Source: Acidobacteriota bacterium
GTDB taxonomy: Bacteria; Acidobacteriota; Vicinamibacteria; Vicinamibacterales; UBA2999
NCBI GenBank assembly: GCA_013813075.1
Contig: JACCSI010000029.1
Span: 1-6,862 of the forward strand
Reading direction: 5' to 3'
DNA: 6,862 bases
Of this stretch, positions 1 through 6,833 are shown piece by piece. Positions within the stretch are counted from its first letter, which is position 1. The number at the start of each line of letters is the position of its first letter. A program made the position numbers and the translations under genes. The notes beneath the pieces are model-generated. The model had not been told where the DNA came from and made no database searches. It worked only from the letters and a program-made list of their open reading frames with translations.

Positions 1-776
1 CCGAACACCCGCGCGGCCAGCATGACGACGGCACCCGCGGCCAGCAACGCCGCCATCCCCGACGCCAGCAGAAACAGCCATGCGAAGACGTCCCCGAGTG
101 CATTGACGAAGAAATCCATAAACAAGCGGACCAGCCCGGTCACCGAATACGACGAGGTCCGCCGTTTATCGGGCCGCGGTCGATGCTGAACTTCCACTTC
201 CGTGACACGGCGCGCGACCCGGACCGCCACCGGCTTGAGAAACCGCCGCAACTCGCCAAAGGCCCCGAGGCTTCGCGCCACGTCTTCGGTAAACGCGTTG
301 AGCGGACAGCCGATGTCGTGAAGCGGCACGCCGGCGAGCTTTGTGACAAGGGCAGTCGTAACGCGCGAGAAGAGCTGCCGGGCCGCCGGGTCTTTCCGGT
401 TGCGACGAATGCCGCTGACCAGATCGTAGCCATGACGGAGTGGCTCGATGAGACGCGGAATGTCGGCAGGATCACATTGCAGATCAGCGTCGAGCGTGAC
501 CAGATACCGACCTCTCGCGTGTTCGAACCCTGCCGTAAACGCGGCGTGCTGTCCGAAGTTGGCGGCAAGTTCCACAATCCTGACGCGCGTATCCGCCGCC
601 TGTGCCGCGCGCAGAGCGTCGAAGGTCTCGTCGGTGGAGCCGTCGTCGACGTAAATCACTTCTGCGCCGCCAGGGATGCCGTCGAGCACCGGCGACAACG
701 CAGCCTGACAGGCGGACACCAGGTCGGCGCCGTTGAAGATCGGCACGATGACCGAAACCAGCGGGCGATCGGTCAT
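1..776 (-). CDS. GT2 family polyprenyl-phosphate glycosyltransferase (3' end beyond window)
   Basis: Reading leftwards from the ATG at 774-776, the frame stays open to base 1, giving 258 residues without a stop. The N-terminal GT-A domain is clear: VSVIVPIFNG at residues 7-16, the nucleotide-binding YVDDGSTDE at 42-50, NFGQHAAFTAGF at 73-84 and the metal-binding LDADLQ (DxD at 96-98). After a basic stretch (HRPRPDKRRTS) comes VRLFMDFFVNALGD and a long hydrophobic run at the left edge, matching the C-terminal membrane helices of the GtrB/ArnC/dolichyl-phosphate-mannose-synthase-like group. Members transfer a sugar from a nucleotide donor to a polyprenyl phosphate on the cytoplasmic face, supplying GT-C enzymes with lipid-linked sugar. 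Family members are usually somewhat over 300 residues, so probably only the last helix is missing. The start overlaps the stop of the upstream GT-C-like gene as ATGA, which suggests translational coupling. Sugar and acceptor cannot be told from sequence. Confidence 0.9.
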   Translation of the reverse strand, partial: MTDRPLVSVIVPIFNGADLVSACQAALSPVLDGIPGGAEVIYVDDGSTDETFDALRAAQAADTRVRIVELAANFGQHAAFTAGFEHARGRYLVTLDADLQCDPADIPRLIEPLRHGYDLVSGIRRNRKDPAARQLFSRVTTALVTKLAGVPLHDIGCPLNAFTEDVARSLGAFGELRRFLKPVAVRVARRVTEVEVQHRPRPDKRRTSSYSVTGLVRLFMDFFVNALGDVFAWLFLLASGMAALLAAGAVVMLAARVF

Positions 777-1873
777 GGGACCGGAGCGATCGTGACGCGG
801 TAAATCGCAACCGGCCAGACGCGGCTGCCAGTCCGGCGGCCCAGCGGCCCGGGTGGGCGCTGGTCAGCCGGGTCGACGCGATGGACGCCGTAACTCACGA
901 TGGTGACCCGATTGTAGCCCGTGCGGAAGACCCGACCAACGTTAGCCGCCGACACGGTGAAAAGGGCATCAGCCGGAGCCGTCGCGGGGGCCACGAATCG
1001 TCCCACCTCGTGACCGTTGATTTCGATCGCCATGTCGGCGCTGACGGCCGGTTCCTCTAACCGCGCCCGCGCCGTGACGCCGACCTGCACGTCGGTGGCT
1101 GGCAGCGCGAGGGGCACCGCAAGCGTGGCGCGCTGCTGGCCAATCCACCGGACCGGCCCGCGTGTCTCGGTGCCGGGCGCGTCCCAGCCGTCGAGCAGAA
1201 ACCGGTCGGCCTGATCGTCCATTCGAAGATCCATCGACGTGGGTCGTGGTTCGTTCGCCAGAATGTCGTAACGGTCGGCCGGGACGCCTTCGCGCCACGC
1301 GAACCAGAGGTTTGCGGGAAAGGAGAACGGATAGACATACGGCGCGCGCGTGTGGACATCGGCCTGCTGCCGAACCATTGCCGCAAAGCTGATCGGTTCG
1401 TCCTTAGGAAGCAACCCCACGGTGTACTGGACCATGAGCCAGTAGTTCCACGCCAAGGCGAGTAGAACCAGGGGAGCAATGGCCGCGAGCGGGCGCGCCC
1501 GCAGCCACGCCACAACGGACGCGAGGCCCGCCCCCAGCACCGCGATAGTGCCGGACATCGGCGCACCGGCTGCCGCCCAGATGACAACGGCGGCCAACGC
1601 CCCGATGCCCTCCACCCGGTTACGACGCACGCAGGCGAGCTCGCCAAGCAGCGCCACGTAAACGACCGGCGTCAGCGAGAGCCATCCGGCAGACGAAGAG
1701 AACAGCGTGTGGAGCAGCCCGCCCGTCGCGCGTCCGGCGACGAGGGTCGTCAGGAGGGGCACTGAGATAATCACCATCCAGGCGGCGATGCGCGCCCACG
1801 GGGTGCGCAGGTAGGACTGCGCCACCAGAACCAGCAGCGACACACCCGCGAAGACGCCGACTTCGATGAGCAT
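773..1873 (-). CDS. C-terminal part of a GT-C (GT39/PMT-like) membrane glycosyltransferase, N-terminally truncated
   Basis: From the ATG at 1871-1873 the product is 366 residues: several hydrophobic helices over about residues 1-140, then a soluble C-terminal part. LFSSSAGWLSLTPVVYVALLG and NYWLMVQYTVGLLP resemble the second half of large polyprenyl-phosphate-sugar-dependent transferases, which often end in a beta-sandwich region; ATDVQVGVTARARLEEP and IEINGHEVGRFVAP fit that. The usual first half, with the acidic catalytic residue in the first extracytoplasmic loop, is absent. The ATG at 1873 lies inside a hydrophobic stretch, has no convincing Shine-Dalgarno sequence, and the frame stays open upstream to a TAA at 2048-2050, so this start is doubtful. 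The stop overlaps the downstream GT2 start by four bases, an arrangement that fits a flippase/transferase and sugar-carrier pair. It may be a decaying gene or a shortened membrane partner without catalysis. The family assignment is from remembered similarity. Confidence 0.65.
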   Translation of the reverse strand: MLIEVGVFAGVSLLVLVAQSYLRTPWARIAAWMVIISVPLLTTLVAGRATGGLLHTLFSSSAGWLSLTPVVYVALLGELACVRRNRVEGIGALAAVVIWAAAGAPMSGTIAVLGAGLASVVAWLRARPLAAIAPLVLLALAWNYWLMVQYTVGLLPKDEPISFAAMVRQQADVHTRAPYVYPFSFPANLWFAWREGVPADRYDILANEPRPTSMDLRMDDQADRFLLDGWDAPGTETRGPVRWIGQQRATLAVPLALPATDVQVGVTARARLEEPAVSADMAIEINGHEVGRFVAPATAPADALFTVSAANVGRVFRTGYNRVTIVSYGVHRVDPADQRPPGPLGRRTGSRVWPVAIYRVTIAPVP

Positions 1874-2047
1874 TCCGCGGCTGATGGCCCAGAACAGTGG
1901 CGTCGCGCCGAGCAGCAGCGTAACGACGAGGAGGGAGATAGCCCGGTCGAATTCGGAGCGAAGACGCTGATAAACCGCGAAGAGGCCGGCGGCGCCGAGA
2001 AAGAGGGCGGCGGGTGGCCAGAAGAGCTCGGGGGTCAGAGCTGAATC
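1874..2047 (-). pseudogene. In-frame 5' extension of the GT-C-like gene without a usual start codon
   Basis: The 58 codons upstream of the ATG at 1873 are open in the same frame and encode more of the same protein: LFWPPAALFLGAAGLFAVYQ, a basic turn, and a second helix ending LLLGATPLFWAISRG. The TPLFW element resembles a conserved point in the middle of GT-C enzymes of this group (from memory). There is no ATG, GTG or TTG in this stretch before the TAA at 2048-2050. The coding similarity therefore continues past any standard start, as expected if the gene lost its 5' half. A non-standard CTG start at 2036-2038 is the only alternative seen. Confidence 0.55.
2030..2046. repeat. Possible REP-like half element (GGGGGTCAGAGCTGAAT)
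   Basis: The motif GGGGGTCAGAGCTGAAT resembles the GGGGTCAGAGC-type heads of dispersed REP-like palindromes seen in several high-GC bacterial genomes (remembered pattern, not searched). A short inverted repeat AGCTC (2025-2029) and GAGCT (2038-2042) overlaps it. It occurs once in the window, so its repeat status cannot be shown here. It sits exactly where the GT-C-like reading frame runs out. Confidence 0.25.
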
Positions 2048-2062
2048 TTAGCGCAACGCAGC

Positions 2063-2081
2063 TCCGTGGCACGTCCACGGA
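2063..2081 (-). other. Intergenic stem-loop after the metalloprotease gene
   Basis: TCCGTGG and CCACGGA form a perfect 7-base-pair stem around a 5-base loop, starting 17 bases after the TAG stop (2099-2101) of the metalloprotease gene. It is GC-rich and well placed for a transcript end or a 3' stability element, but no T-run follows it on the minus strand, so it is not a standard intrinsic terminator. Confidence 0.35.
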
Positions 2082-2098
2082 CCACTCGCTACCATGAC

Positions 2099-3877
2099 CT
2101 AGGGCACAGTGATCAGTTGTTCGTTCGACGCGCTGCTCGTCCCACACGCGCTCTGGGCCCGGACCCGCACGAAGTAGGTCCCGGGTCGTACTGACGTCGC
2201 GCTGATGAAGTTGGCGGCGGTGGCCGTGTTCAGGAGATCCGAAAGCCCAGACGCCGACCCGGCTTCGACGATGTATGTTGTCGGCAAACTGCCGGAGGCC
2301 GGCGCTGACCAGGTGACGCTCACCACTCCCGCGCTGACGCTGAACTGAAGATTGCGTGGCGCGTCAGGAATAGGACAAGTCGCGGCAACGGCGAACTGCG
2401 ATTCGGCCGACAGCGGACCAGCTCCTGCAATGTTCTGAGCCTGGACCCGCCAGTAGTACGTGCCCGGATACACGAGTCCCGTGGCCACGGTTGTGTTTCC
2501 GACTGACGCGTTAAAGAGGTCGCTCCTGCCGTATTCGGTACCCACCTGCAGCAGATAGGACGATGCGTGGACGACCGCACTCCACGTCAGCGTGACGTTG
2601 AAGCCTGATACTTCGGCGCGCAATCCGCTCGGCGCGTCCAGCCTGACGGACGGCGACGCGGCGGGTTGTCGAAAGTTCGCGACGGTGAACGCCGCGTTCG
2701 TAATGGAGCGGGCGTTGTCCTGGATGGGCGTACCAGTTGGCGCCCCGTTATGCGTAACCAACGGATTCGAGAAGTTCAGAATGCGGCCGCAGACCACATC
2801 GACACAGTCGTACGCCATTACCGTCCGGAATCCGCGTACAGGATCTTTGAAGCCGTACGAGTACGGGAAAAGGCCGTCGAACGCACCGTCGTCGCGCGCG
2901 TGATTCGAGCCCATGTTATGGGCCATTTCGTGCGTGGAGCTGTACTTCGCCGCGCACGCCACGTCGGCCACGCTGTATGCATCGAAGTCGGTGTCGTCCA
3001 GAGAGTCGAACAGGTAGCCAAAGCCACATGCGAACTGATCCGGGCTGCTAGTCAGCAGGTGCACCAGGTCGGCGCCAACAAGGTCGCGGCCGGCGCGGAT
3101 CGATTGAGAGAGCCGCAGTGATTCCAGGTCGGCCGCCATGTCCGGCGCCTCGTTCAACCGAAACTCGGCCACCGCGGTCAGCCTGACCCGAGCGACGACT
3201 CCGCTTCGCACGAACGCCGTATTGGTGTCGCTCATGATTCGAGCGATCAGCGCCTCGATTTGAGCGATGCCCCCGCTCTGCTCGCGCGCCTTGGGCGTGT
3301 ACAGCATCAACACGTCAATCGTGGGGATCTCATCGGCCGCCGGTCTCGCGGGCCCCGAAGACGGGCCCGGGACCGTGATATCGGGACTGTGCAATGGGTC
3401 GAGTTCCGCGCTCAGCGCCGAGGTGTCAACCCGCTCCAGCAGATAGGTGTCTGGCCCGTGGGTGCGGAGCTGATACGTTGCGCCCATCGCGTTGATCAAG
3501 CCGGACACCACGCCGTCGCGCTCCGTAAAGACGACGTGGCTGTGCGGGATTCCTTCGATCGCTCCCACCCAGGATCGAAAACCGGGAGTGTCGAGGTCCA
3601 TGCGCTCCAGGTGCGCGGTCCACGACTGGGCGCCGACGTTCAGCAGTATGCGTGCGGCCACGCCATCAGGTCCGTCGAACAGGCGGTCGATCCGCATGCC
3701 GACGATGGTGCGATCAACAATCGCACCCGTCACGCGGCCCGGGTCGGTCAGGCGAGACGCAGGCGCCTGGCCCTCGATGAAGAGGGGTTCTGGCGATTGT
3801 GCCGCTGCGCTCACCGACAGCCCAACAAACGCACACAGCACGGCACATGCCGTCGCCTTAGGGAATTTGGACGACAA
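2099..3877 (-). CDS. Secreted metzincin metalloprotease (reprolysin/peptidyl-Asp type, M12/M72-like) with two FN3 domains
   Basis: This 592-residue product starts at a TTG (3875-3877). The start is supported by an immediate signal peptide (residues 1-27: basic n-region KFPK, hydrophobic core, SVSAAAQ). A propeptide-like region spans about 28-180. The catalytic domain, about 186-402, opens with [12 protein letters not shown] and carries [11 protein letters not shown] at 316-326, the complete metzincin zinc site (His316, His320, His326, catalytic Glu317), followed by the Met-turn TVMAYD at 352-357 and [14 protein letters not shown]. This order is typical of bacterial peptidyl-Asp endopeptidase-like and reprolysin-like enzymes. 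Cysteines at 284, 308, 358 and 363 could form disulfides outside the cell. Two FN3-like domains follow (about 412-497 and 502-592), the second ending at the C-terminus. It should be an active extracellular zinc endopeptidase; its substrate is unknown. It overlaps the upstream gene by 20 bases, so the two are probably co-transcribed. Confidence 0.9.
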   Translation of the reverse strand: MSSKFPKATACAVLCAFVGLSVSAAAQSPEPLFIEGQAPASRLTDPGRVTGAIVDRTIVGMRIDRLFDGPDGVAARILLNVGAQSWTAHLERMDLDTPGFRSWVGAIEGIPHSHVVFTERDGVVSGLINAMGATYQLRTHGPDTYLLERVDTSALSAELDPLHSPDITVPGPSSGPARPAADEIPTIDVLMLYTPKAREQSGGIAQIEALIARIMSDTNTAFVRSGVVARVRLTAVAEFRLNEAPDMAADLESLRLSQSIRAGRDLVGADLVHLLTSSPDQFACGFGYLFDSLDDTDFDAYSVADVACAAKYSSTHEMAHNMGSNHARDDGAFDGLFPYSYGFKDPVRGFRTVMAYDCVDVVCGRILNFSNPLVTHNGAPTGTPIQDNARSITNAAFTVANFRQPAASPSVRLDAPSGLRAEVSGFNVTLTWSAVVHASSYLLQVGTEYGRSDLFNASVGNTTVATGLVYPGTYYWRVQAQNIAGAGPLSAESQFAVAATCPIPDAPRNLQFSVSAGVVSVTWSAPASGSLPTTYIVEAGSASGLSDLLNTATAANFISATSVRPGTYFVRVRAQSACGTSSASNEQLITVP

Positions 3878-5579
3878 CTTCGTTTGAGTTTCCGCTGAGT
3901 CCGCAGGCGCCGCGGCTGGCCACGCGCACGTAGTAGGTTCCGGGGGGACCCGTCGCCGTGAGGCCGGTTGCAGGTCCTTGTGGACTGACTAAGAGATCGG
4001 AGAGTCCCGGGGCGCTGCCCACGAGGAGCGTATAACCCAGCGGCGCGGGCCCAGACGTTGGCGCGCTCCAGGTGAACGTCACATTCAAGCCACTCTTCGA
4101 GAAGGCCAGGCTGCTCGGTGGTGCCGGGAACGGGCAGGCCACGGAGAGTAGGATTTCGTTGGAGGCACTTCCGGTCCCCACCCCATTACGCGCCTTCACG
4201 CGCACGTAGTAAGTTCCCGAGGGAACCGCGGTGAACATCACGGAAGTTGCGGTGCTGCCGGTGACCGCATTCGCGAGGTTCGCCAATCCTGGCGCCGATC
4301 CCGCTTCCACCACATACGTTGTGACGGCCCCCCCGCCCGAGGGCGCGGTCCATCGCAGTGTCACCGTCGTGCCGTCCACGGTCGCTGAAAGGCCGGCAGG
4401 CGCGCCGGGCGGCGGCGCTGGTGGTGCCGAACCCAGCGGGTACAGCGTGCGCACCCCGTTGATGTCGTCATCCGCGAGCGATGAGGGGCCGGAAGAGCAC
4501 CCGGGCTGCGGGTCCGGCCACATGATGGCGCTGCTCTGAGTCGAATGACCAAGGCCAATGGCGTGACCGAGGTTATGCGTCAACGCATCCTGAAAGCAGC
4601 CGCGCTGTGAGAGCAACGCGAACGCCGCCGCACTGTTGTTCAAGACGACCATGCCTTGCACGATCTTGGTGAACGTGATTCCGCTGACGACGCGGAACAC
4701 ACCCGTCATGTAGGCGCCGCCAAGGCCGACCACCGAGCCGCTATCGCTGATTTCACCGCACGGGTCGTTGAACGTCACCGAGATGCGGCCGTCACCTTCG
4801 AATGTGGCGAGACATCGCGGCCCGCGGGGCGAACCGCGCTGCAAGCGTAAATTCATCCCAGACCGATTCCATTGGTCGACGGCCGCATCGAGTTCGCCGA
4901 CACCGCCACCCAAGCCGCTCGGGGGCGGTTCGTAATCGACGGCAACGGGCGTACCCGTATCGGCTTCGTGCCAGCGCCCGGGCCCACCCTCCGACGGCGG
5001 GAGAAACGAATAGTCGGGCGTTGCGTATAGCTCCGGCGGCACCGTGACGAAAGCTTCATCTCTCATCGGGGCCGCCGCCACAAGGTTGCGAATGTCGGTG
5101 ATGCCTCTCGAGTCCGCCGCCGCAAGGCGCCTGACGCCTTGCGCGAGTCCGACCGGAGAGAGCGTTCGGTCACGAGGGCGCACCTCGAGCCAGAGCGCGA
5201 CGTCTTCACCTTGCCGCAGTTCTGCTTGACCCGGCCCGCGCAGCGCCAATGCACCGCGGCGACCGCCAAGCATCTTCACGACCAGCCGAGACGAGGAGGT
5301 TGCGCCCTTCCACGTCTCAGTCACCTCGACAGTCGCATAGGTGTAGATGCCGCGCACGGAAGGATCCCACTGGGTGGTCACGCCGATGACCTGTCCGCGC
5401 ACCACCAGCGTTGCAAAGGCGCTGAGTTGTTCGAGCGACCACTGTCCGCGAACTTCAGCTCTGGCAGGCTGAGGCGCGCTCAGGAAGGCGAGCGCGACGA
5501 GAGCGAGCGGGAGGTGGAATAAGCGTGGCATCAATCTCGTGGTGCTCGTGGGAAGCCGGAAAGTGATGGGCCTCAGCAT
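3858..5579 (-). CDS. Secreted matrixin-like metalloprotease homologue with Asn at the catalytic Glu position, plus two FN3 domains
   Basis: This 573-residue product starts at the ATG at 5577-5579, chosen because AGGAG lies six bases upstream; an internal ATG at codon 17 has a weaker site but would give a more compact signal peptide. Export signal: hydrophobic core at about 20-34, likely cleavage after ARA41. Residues 50-150 form a beta-rich domain ([44 protein letters not shown]) of the type often found before bacterial matrixin domains. The protease-like domain is about 205-383: zinc motif [11 protein letters not shown] at 335-345, Met-turn SAIMWP at 350-355, and closing helix [14 protein letters not shown]. 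All three zinc histidines are present, but the usual Glu is Asn336, so catalysis is doubtful. Two FN3-like domains follow (about 391-481 and 483-573). It lies 51 bases after the FN3 protein gene and overlaps the active protease gene, suggesting a shared transcript. Confidence 0.88.
   Translation of the reverse strand: MLRPITFRLPTSTTRLMPRLFHLPLALVALAFLSAPQPARAEVRGQWSLEQLSAFATLVVRGQVIGVTTQWDPSVRGIYTYATVEVTETWKGATSSSRLVVKMLGGRRGALALRGPGQAELRQGEDVALWLEVRPRDRTLSPVGLAQGVRRLAAADSRGITDIRNLVAAAPMRDEAFVTVPPELYATPDYSFLPPSEGGPGRWHEADTGTPVAVDYEPPPSGLGGGVGELDAAVDQWNRSGMNLRLQRGSPRGPRCLATFEGDGRISVTFNDPCGEISDSGSVVGLGGAYMTGVFRVVSGITFTKIVQGMVVLNNSAAAFALLSQRGCFQDALTHNLGHAIGLGHSTQSSAIMWPDPQPGCSSGPSSLADDDINGVRTLYPLGSAPPAPPPGAPAGLSATVDGTTVTLRWTAPSGGGAVTTYVVEAGSAPGLANLANAVTGSTATSVMFTAVPSGTYYVRVKARNGVGTGSASNEILLSVACPFPAPPSSLAFSKSGLNVTFTWSAPTSGPAPLGYTLLVGSAPGLSDLLVSPQGPATGLTATGPPGTYYVRVASRGACGLSGNSNEVVVQIP
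3921..4217 (-). repeat. Near-identical DNA repeat inside the two FN3 domains of the matrixin-like gene
   Basis: The segments 3921-3941 and 4197-4217 differ by one base over 21 positions. Both encode the GTYYVRV strand of an FN3 domain, in the C-terminal and the penultimate domain respectively. More diverged copies of the same coding unit lie in the neighbouring protease gene near 2166-2186 (GTYFVRV) and 2448-2466 (GTYYWRV), and in the upstream FN3 gene near 6169-6187 (GTFYVRV). The similarity reflects duplicated FN3 modules within the cluster, not a mobile element. Confidence 0.7.
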
Positions 5580-5585
5580 CAGTCG

Positions 5586-5590
5586 CTCCT
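5586..5590 (-). promoter_or_regulatory. Ribosome binding site of the matrixin-like gene
   Basis: AGGAG on the minus strand, six bases before the ATG at 5577-5579. It is a near-ideal Shine-Dalgarno sequence and decides this start over the internal ATG at 5529-5531, whose upstream sequence has only a weak GAG. Confidence 0.75.
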
Positions 5591-5630
5591 GATTCTGAGG
5601 CCCTGAATGGTGCAGCGTGGGTCGATGCAG

Positions 5631-6719
5631 TTATTGGCGCGGATCGGCGGGAAGACCGGCGCGCAGGTATGGCTGAAGCGTCCAACGTCCGATTCCGCCC
5701 CCCTCGCGGGTCTTCACGGTCACATCTTCCCAATTCCATGTCGGGCTGCTGCCACAGTGACCGCCGATCATGTCAGTGATGTAGACGTTGGTGGTGTCCT
5801 CATCAGGTCCTGAGCCGAAGTTGTATGTGACAATATCCTGGGAAAGGTCGCCACGGTTCCCGCGCTTCCAGTTGAGGCCCCACCGCGAATCGCGCTGACG
5901 GAGGGCCTGCACGACGCGGAACAGGAACGCGTTGTTGCCGCCGTGCTCGACGCACGAGTTGAAGAGATCTCCATGGTAGGCGCTCGCTATATCGCGCACT
6001 ACCTGCGCGGCGTAACCAGGCAGCGGGAGAATTTGCCCGGGAGCGGGATCGGGAGTGCGCGGGCCGCTGCCGCCGCTAGGGGGGGTTGGTCCGGGTGTCG
6101 GGGAGCCAATCGTGAACGACTTCTCGGCCGATGTCGCAATGCCGCCGCAGGCACTTCCCGCGAGAACGCGCACGTAAAACGTCCCGAGAAAAGGGATAGC
6201 CCCGCCAAACGAAGTCTGGTTGCCAGCAAAATCCTGACTCAGCTGCGTCCCACCCGGGGTGGAGCCGACCTGCACGCGGTAGCCGATGGCGCCAGGCACC
6301 TGGTCCCAGGTCAGGTTCACGGTCGAACCGGATGTCGAGACGTTGATGTTTGGCGCATTCAGCGCGCCGCACCCACCCGCGCCGCTGCTGGAAGTGCCGC
6401 CCCCGACGACGATGGTCACCGGGACCGAAAATGGACCTGCCGCTCCTGATGCGAGGCCGCGCACCGCAACGGTGTAGGTCCCGGCTGGTGGCGACGTGAC
6501 CTGCGCGTATCTATTGGCGGTCTGCACCTGTCCGCTAAGAGTGCCAGCGACCTGGATCTCGTAGTGCGTGGCCCGATCTACGGCGGTCCACTCGATTCGC
6601 ACGCCTTCGGAGTTCTGTTGCCACGTCACCGTGGGCGCTTGCGCCGCCGCGTGGCTGGCGCTGATGGCGAGGACTCCACAGACCGCAGAGAGCAGGCGGG
6701 TGGCATTGATCAACTTCAT
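5631..6719 (-). CDS. Secreted two-FN3-domain protein with a conserved-looking C-terminal domain of unknown function
   Basis: The product is 362 residues from the ATG at 6717-6719, with AAGGA eight bases upstream. A signal peptide covers residues 1-27 (basic start, hydrophobic core, SHAAAQ). Two FN3-like domains follow: about 28-105 (VRIEWTAVDRATHYEIQVAG, GTYTVAVRG) and 119-204 (VNLTWDQVPGAIGYRVQVGS, GTFYVRVLAGSACGG), joined by a Gly/Ser linker at 106-116. A Pro/Gly/Thr-rich linker (205-228) leads to a C-terminal domain at about 235-350 with DLFNSCVEHGG, WGLNWKRGNRGDLSQD, TNVYITDMIGGHCG and GGIGRWTLQ. Cys256 and Cys322 could pair. I recall similar C-terminal domains in Acidobacteria secreted proteins but know no function for it, and no catalytic motif is evident. 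First gene of the apparent operon; it probably acts outside the cytoplasm, perhaps as a binding partner of the two protease-like neighbours, which is inference from context only. Confidence 0.85.
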   Translation of the reverse strand: MKLINATRLLSAVCGVLAISASHAAAQAPTVTWQQNSEGVRIEWTAVDRATHYEIQVAGTLSGQVQTANRYAQVTSPPAGTYTVAVRGLASGAAGPFSVPVTIVVGGGTSSSGAGGCGALNAPNINVSTSGSTVNLTWDQVPGAIGYRVQVGSTPGGTQLSQDFAGNQTSFGGAIPFLGTFYVRVLAGSACGGIATSAEKSFTIGSPTPGPTPPSGGSGPRTPDPAPGQILPLPGYAAQVVRDIASAYHGDLFNSCVEHGGNNAFLFRVVQALRQRDSRWGLNWKRGNRGDLSQDIVTYNFGSGPDEDTTNVYITDMIGGHCGSSPTWNWEDVTVKTREGGGIGRWTLQPYLRAGLPADPRQ

Positions 6720-6727
6720 AAATACTG

Positions 6728-6732
6728 TCCTT
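6728..6732 (-). promoter_or_regulatory. Ribosome binding site of the first FN3 protein gene
   Basis: AAGGA on the minus strand, eight bases before the ATG at 6717-6719, in an A-rich context that favours initiation. It supports the annotated start. Confidence 0.7.
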
Positions 6733-6745
6733 TTTACGCAGAGTA

Positions 6746-6798
6746 CCGGCTCGAAGAAGGGGCCGGACGTGAAACCCGCGGCTTAAGTTATCGGTTTC
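6746..6798 (-). other. Leader region with two possible hairpins
   Basis: The predicted untranslated leader contains two inverted repeats: GAAACC/GGTTTC (6771-6776 with 6793-6798, loop of 16 bases) and CCGGC/GCCGG (6746-6750 with 6762-6766, loop of 11). I could not match them to any riboswitch consensus I know, including c-di-GMP-I, and they may be chance in GC-rich DNA. Confidence 0.25.
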
Positions 6799-6833
6799 GA
6801 GGGCTGGGAACCCCGGAGCGTGGAAGTAGGAAA

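Noticed and set aside
183..803. Long open frame on the plus strand (206 codons)
   Set aside because: It lies antisense to the GT2 gene, whose minus-strand translation contains the full set of GT2 motifs. The plus product is rich in Arg, Ala and Gly with no recognisable domain, as expected for a shadow frame in GC-rich DNA.
1620..2147. Minus-strand frame of 175 codons spanning the gap between the protease and the GT-C-like gene
   Set aside because: I considered it as a frame that might restore the missing GT-C N-terminus. Its product is Arg/Ala-rich with no hydrophobic helices, and the membrane-protein signal is in the other frame, so it is a shadow.
3260..3898. Long open frame on the plus strand (212 codons)
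   Set aside because: It is antisense to the N-terminal part of the metalloprotease, which has a signal peptide and a clear metzincin fold. The plus product is Arg-rich and shows no domain.
6720..6830. c-di-GMP-I (GEMM) or other riboswitch in the leader
   Set aside because: The leader lacks the conserved GEMM core (such as GACGCAAAGCC and the GNRA-like tetraloop and receptor). I saw no match to other riboswitch cores I know.
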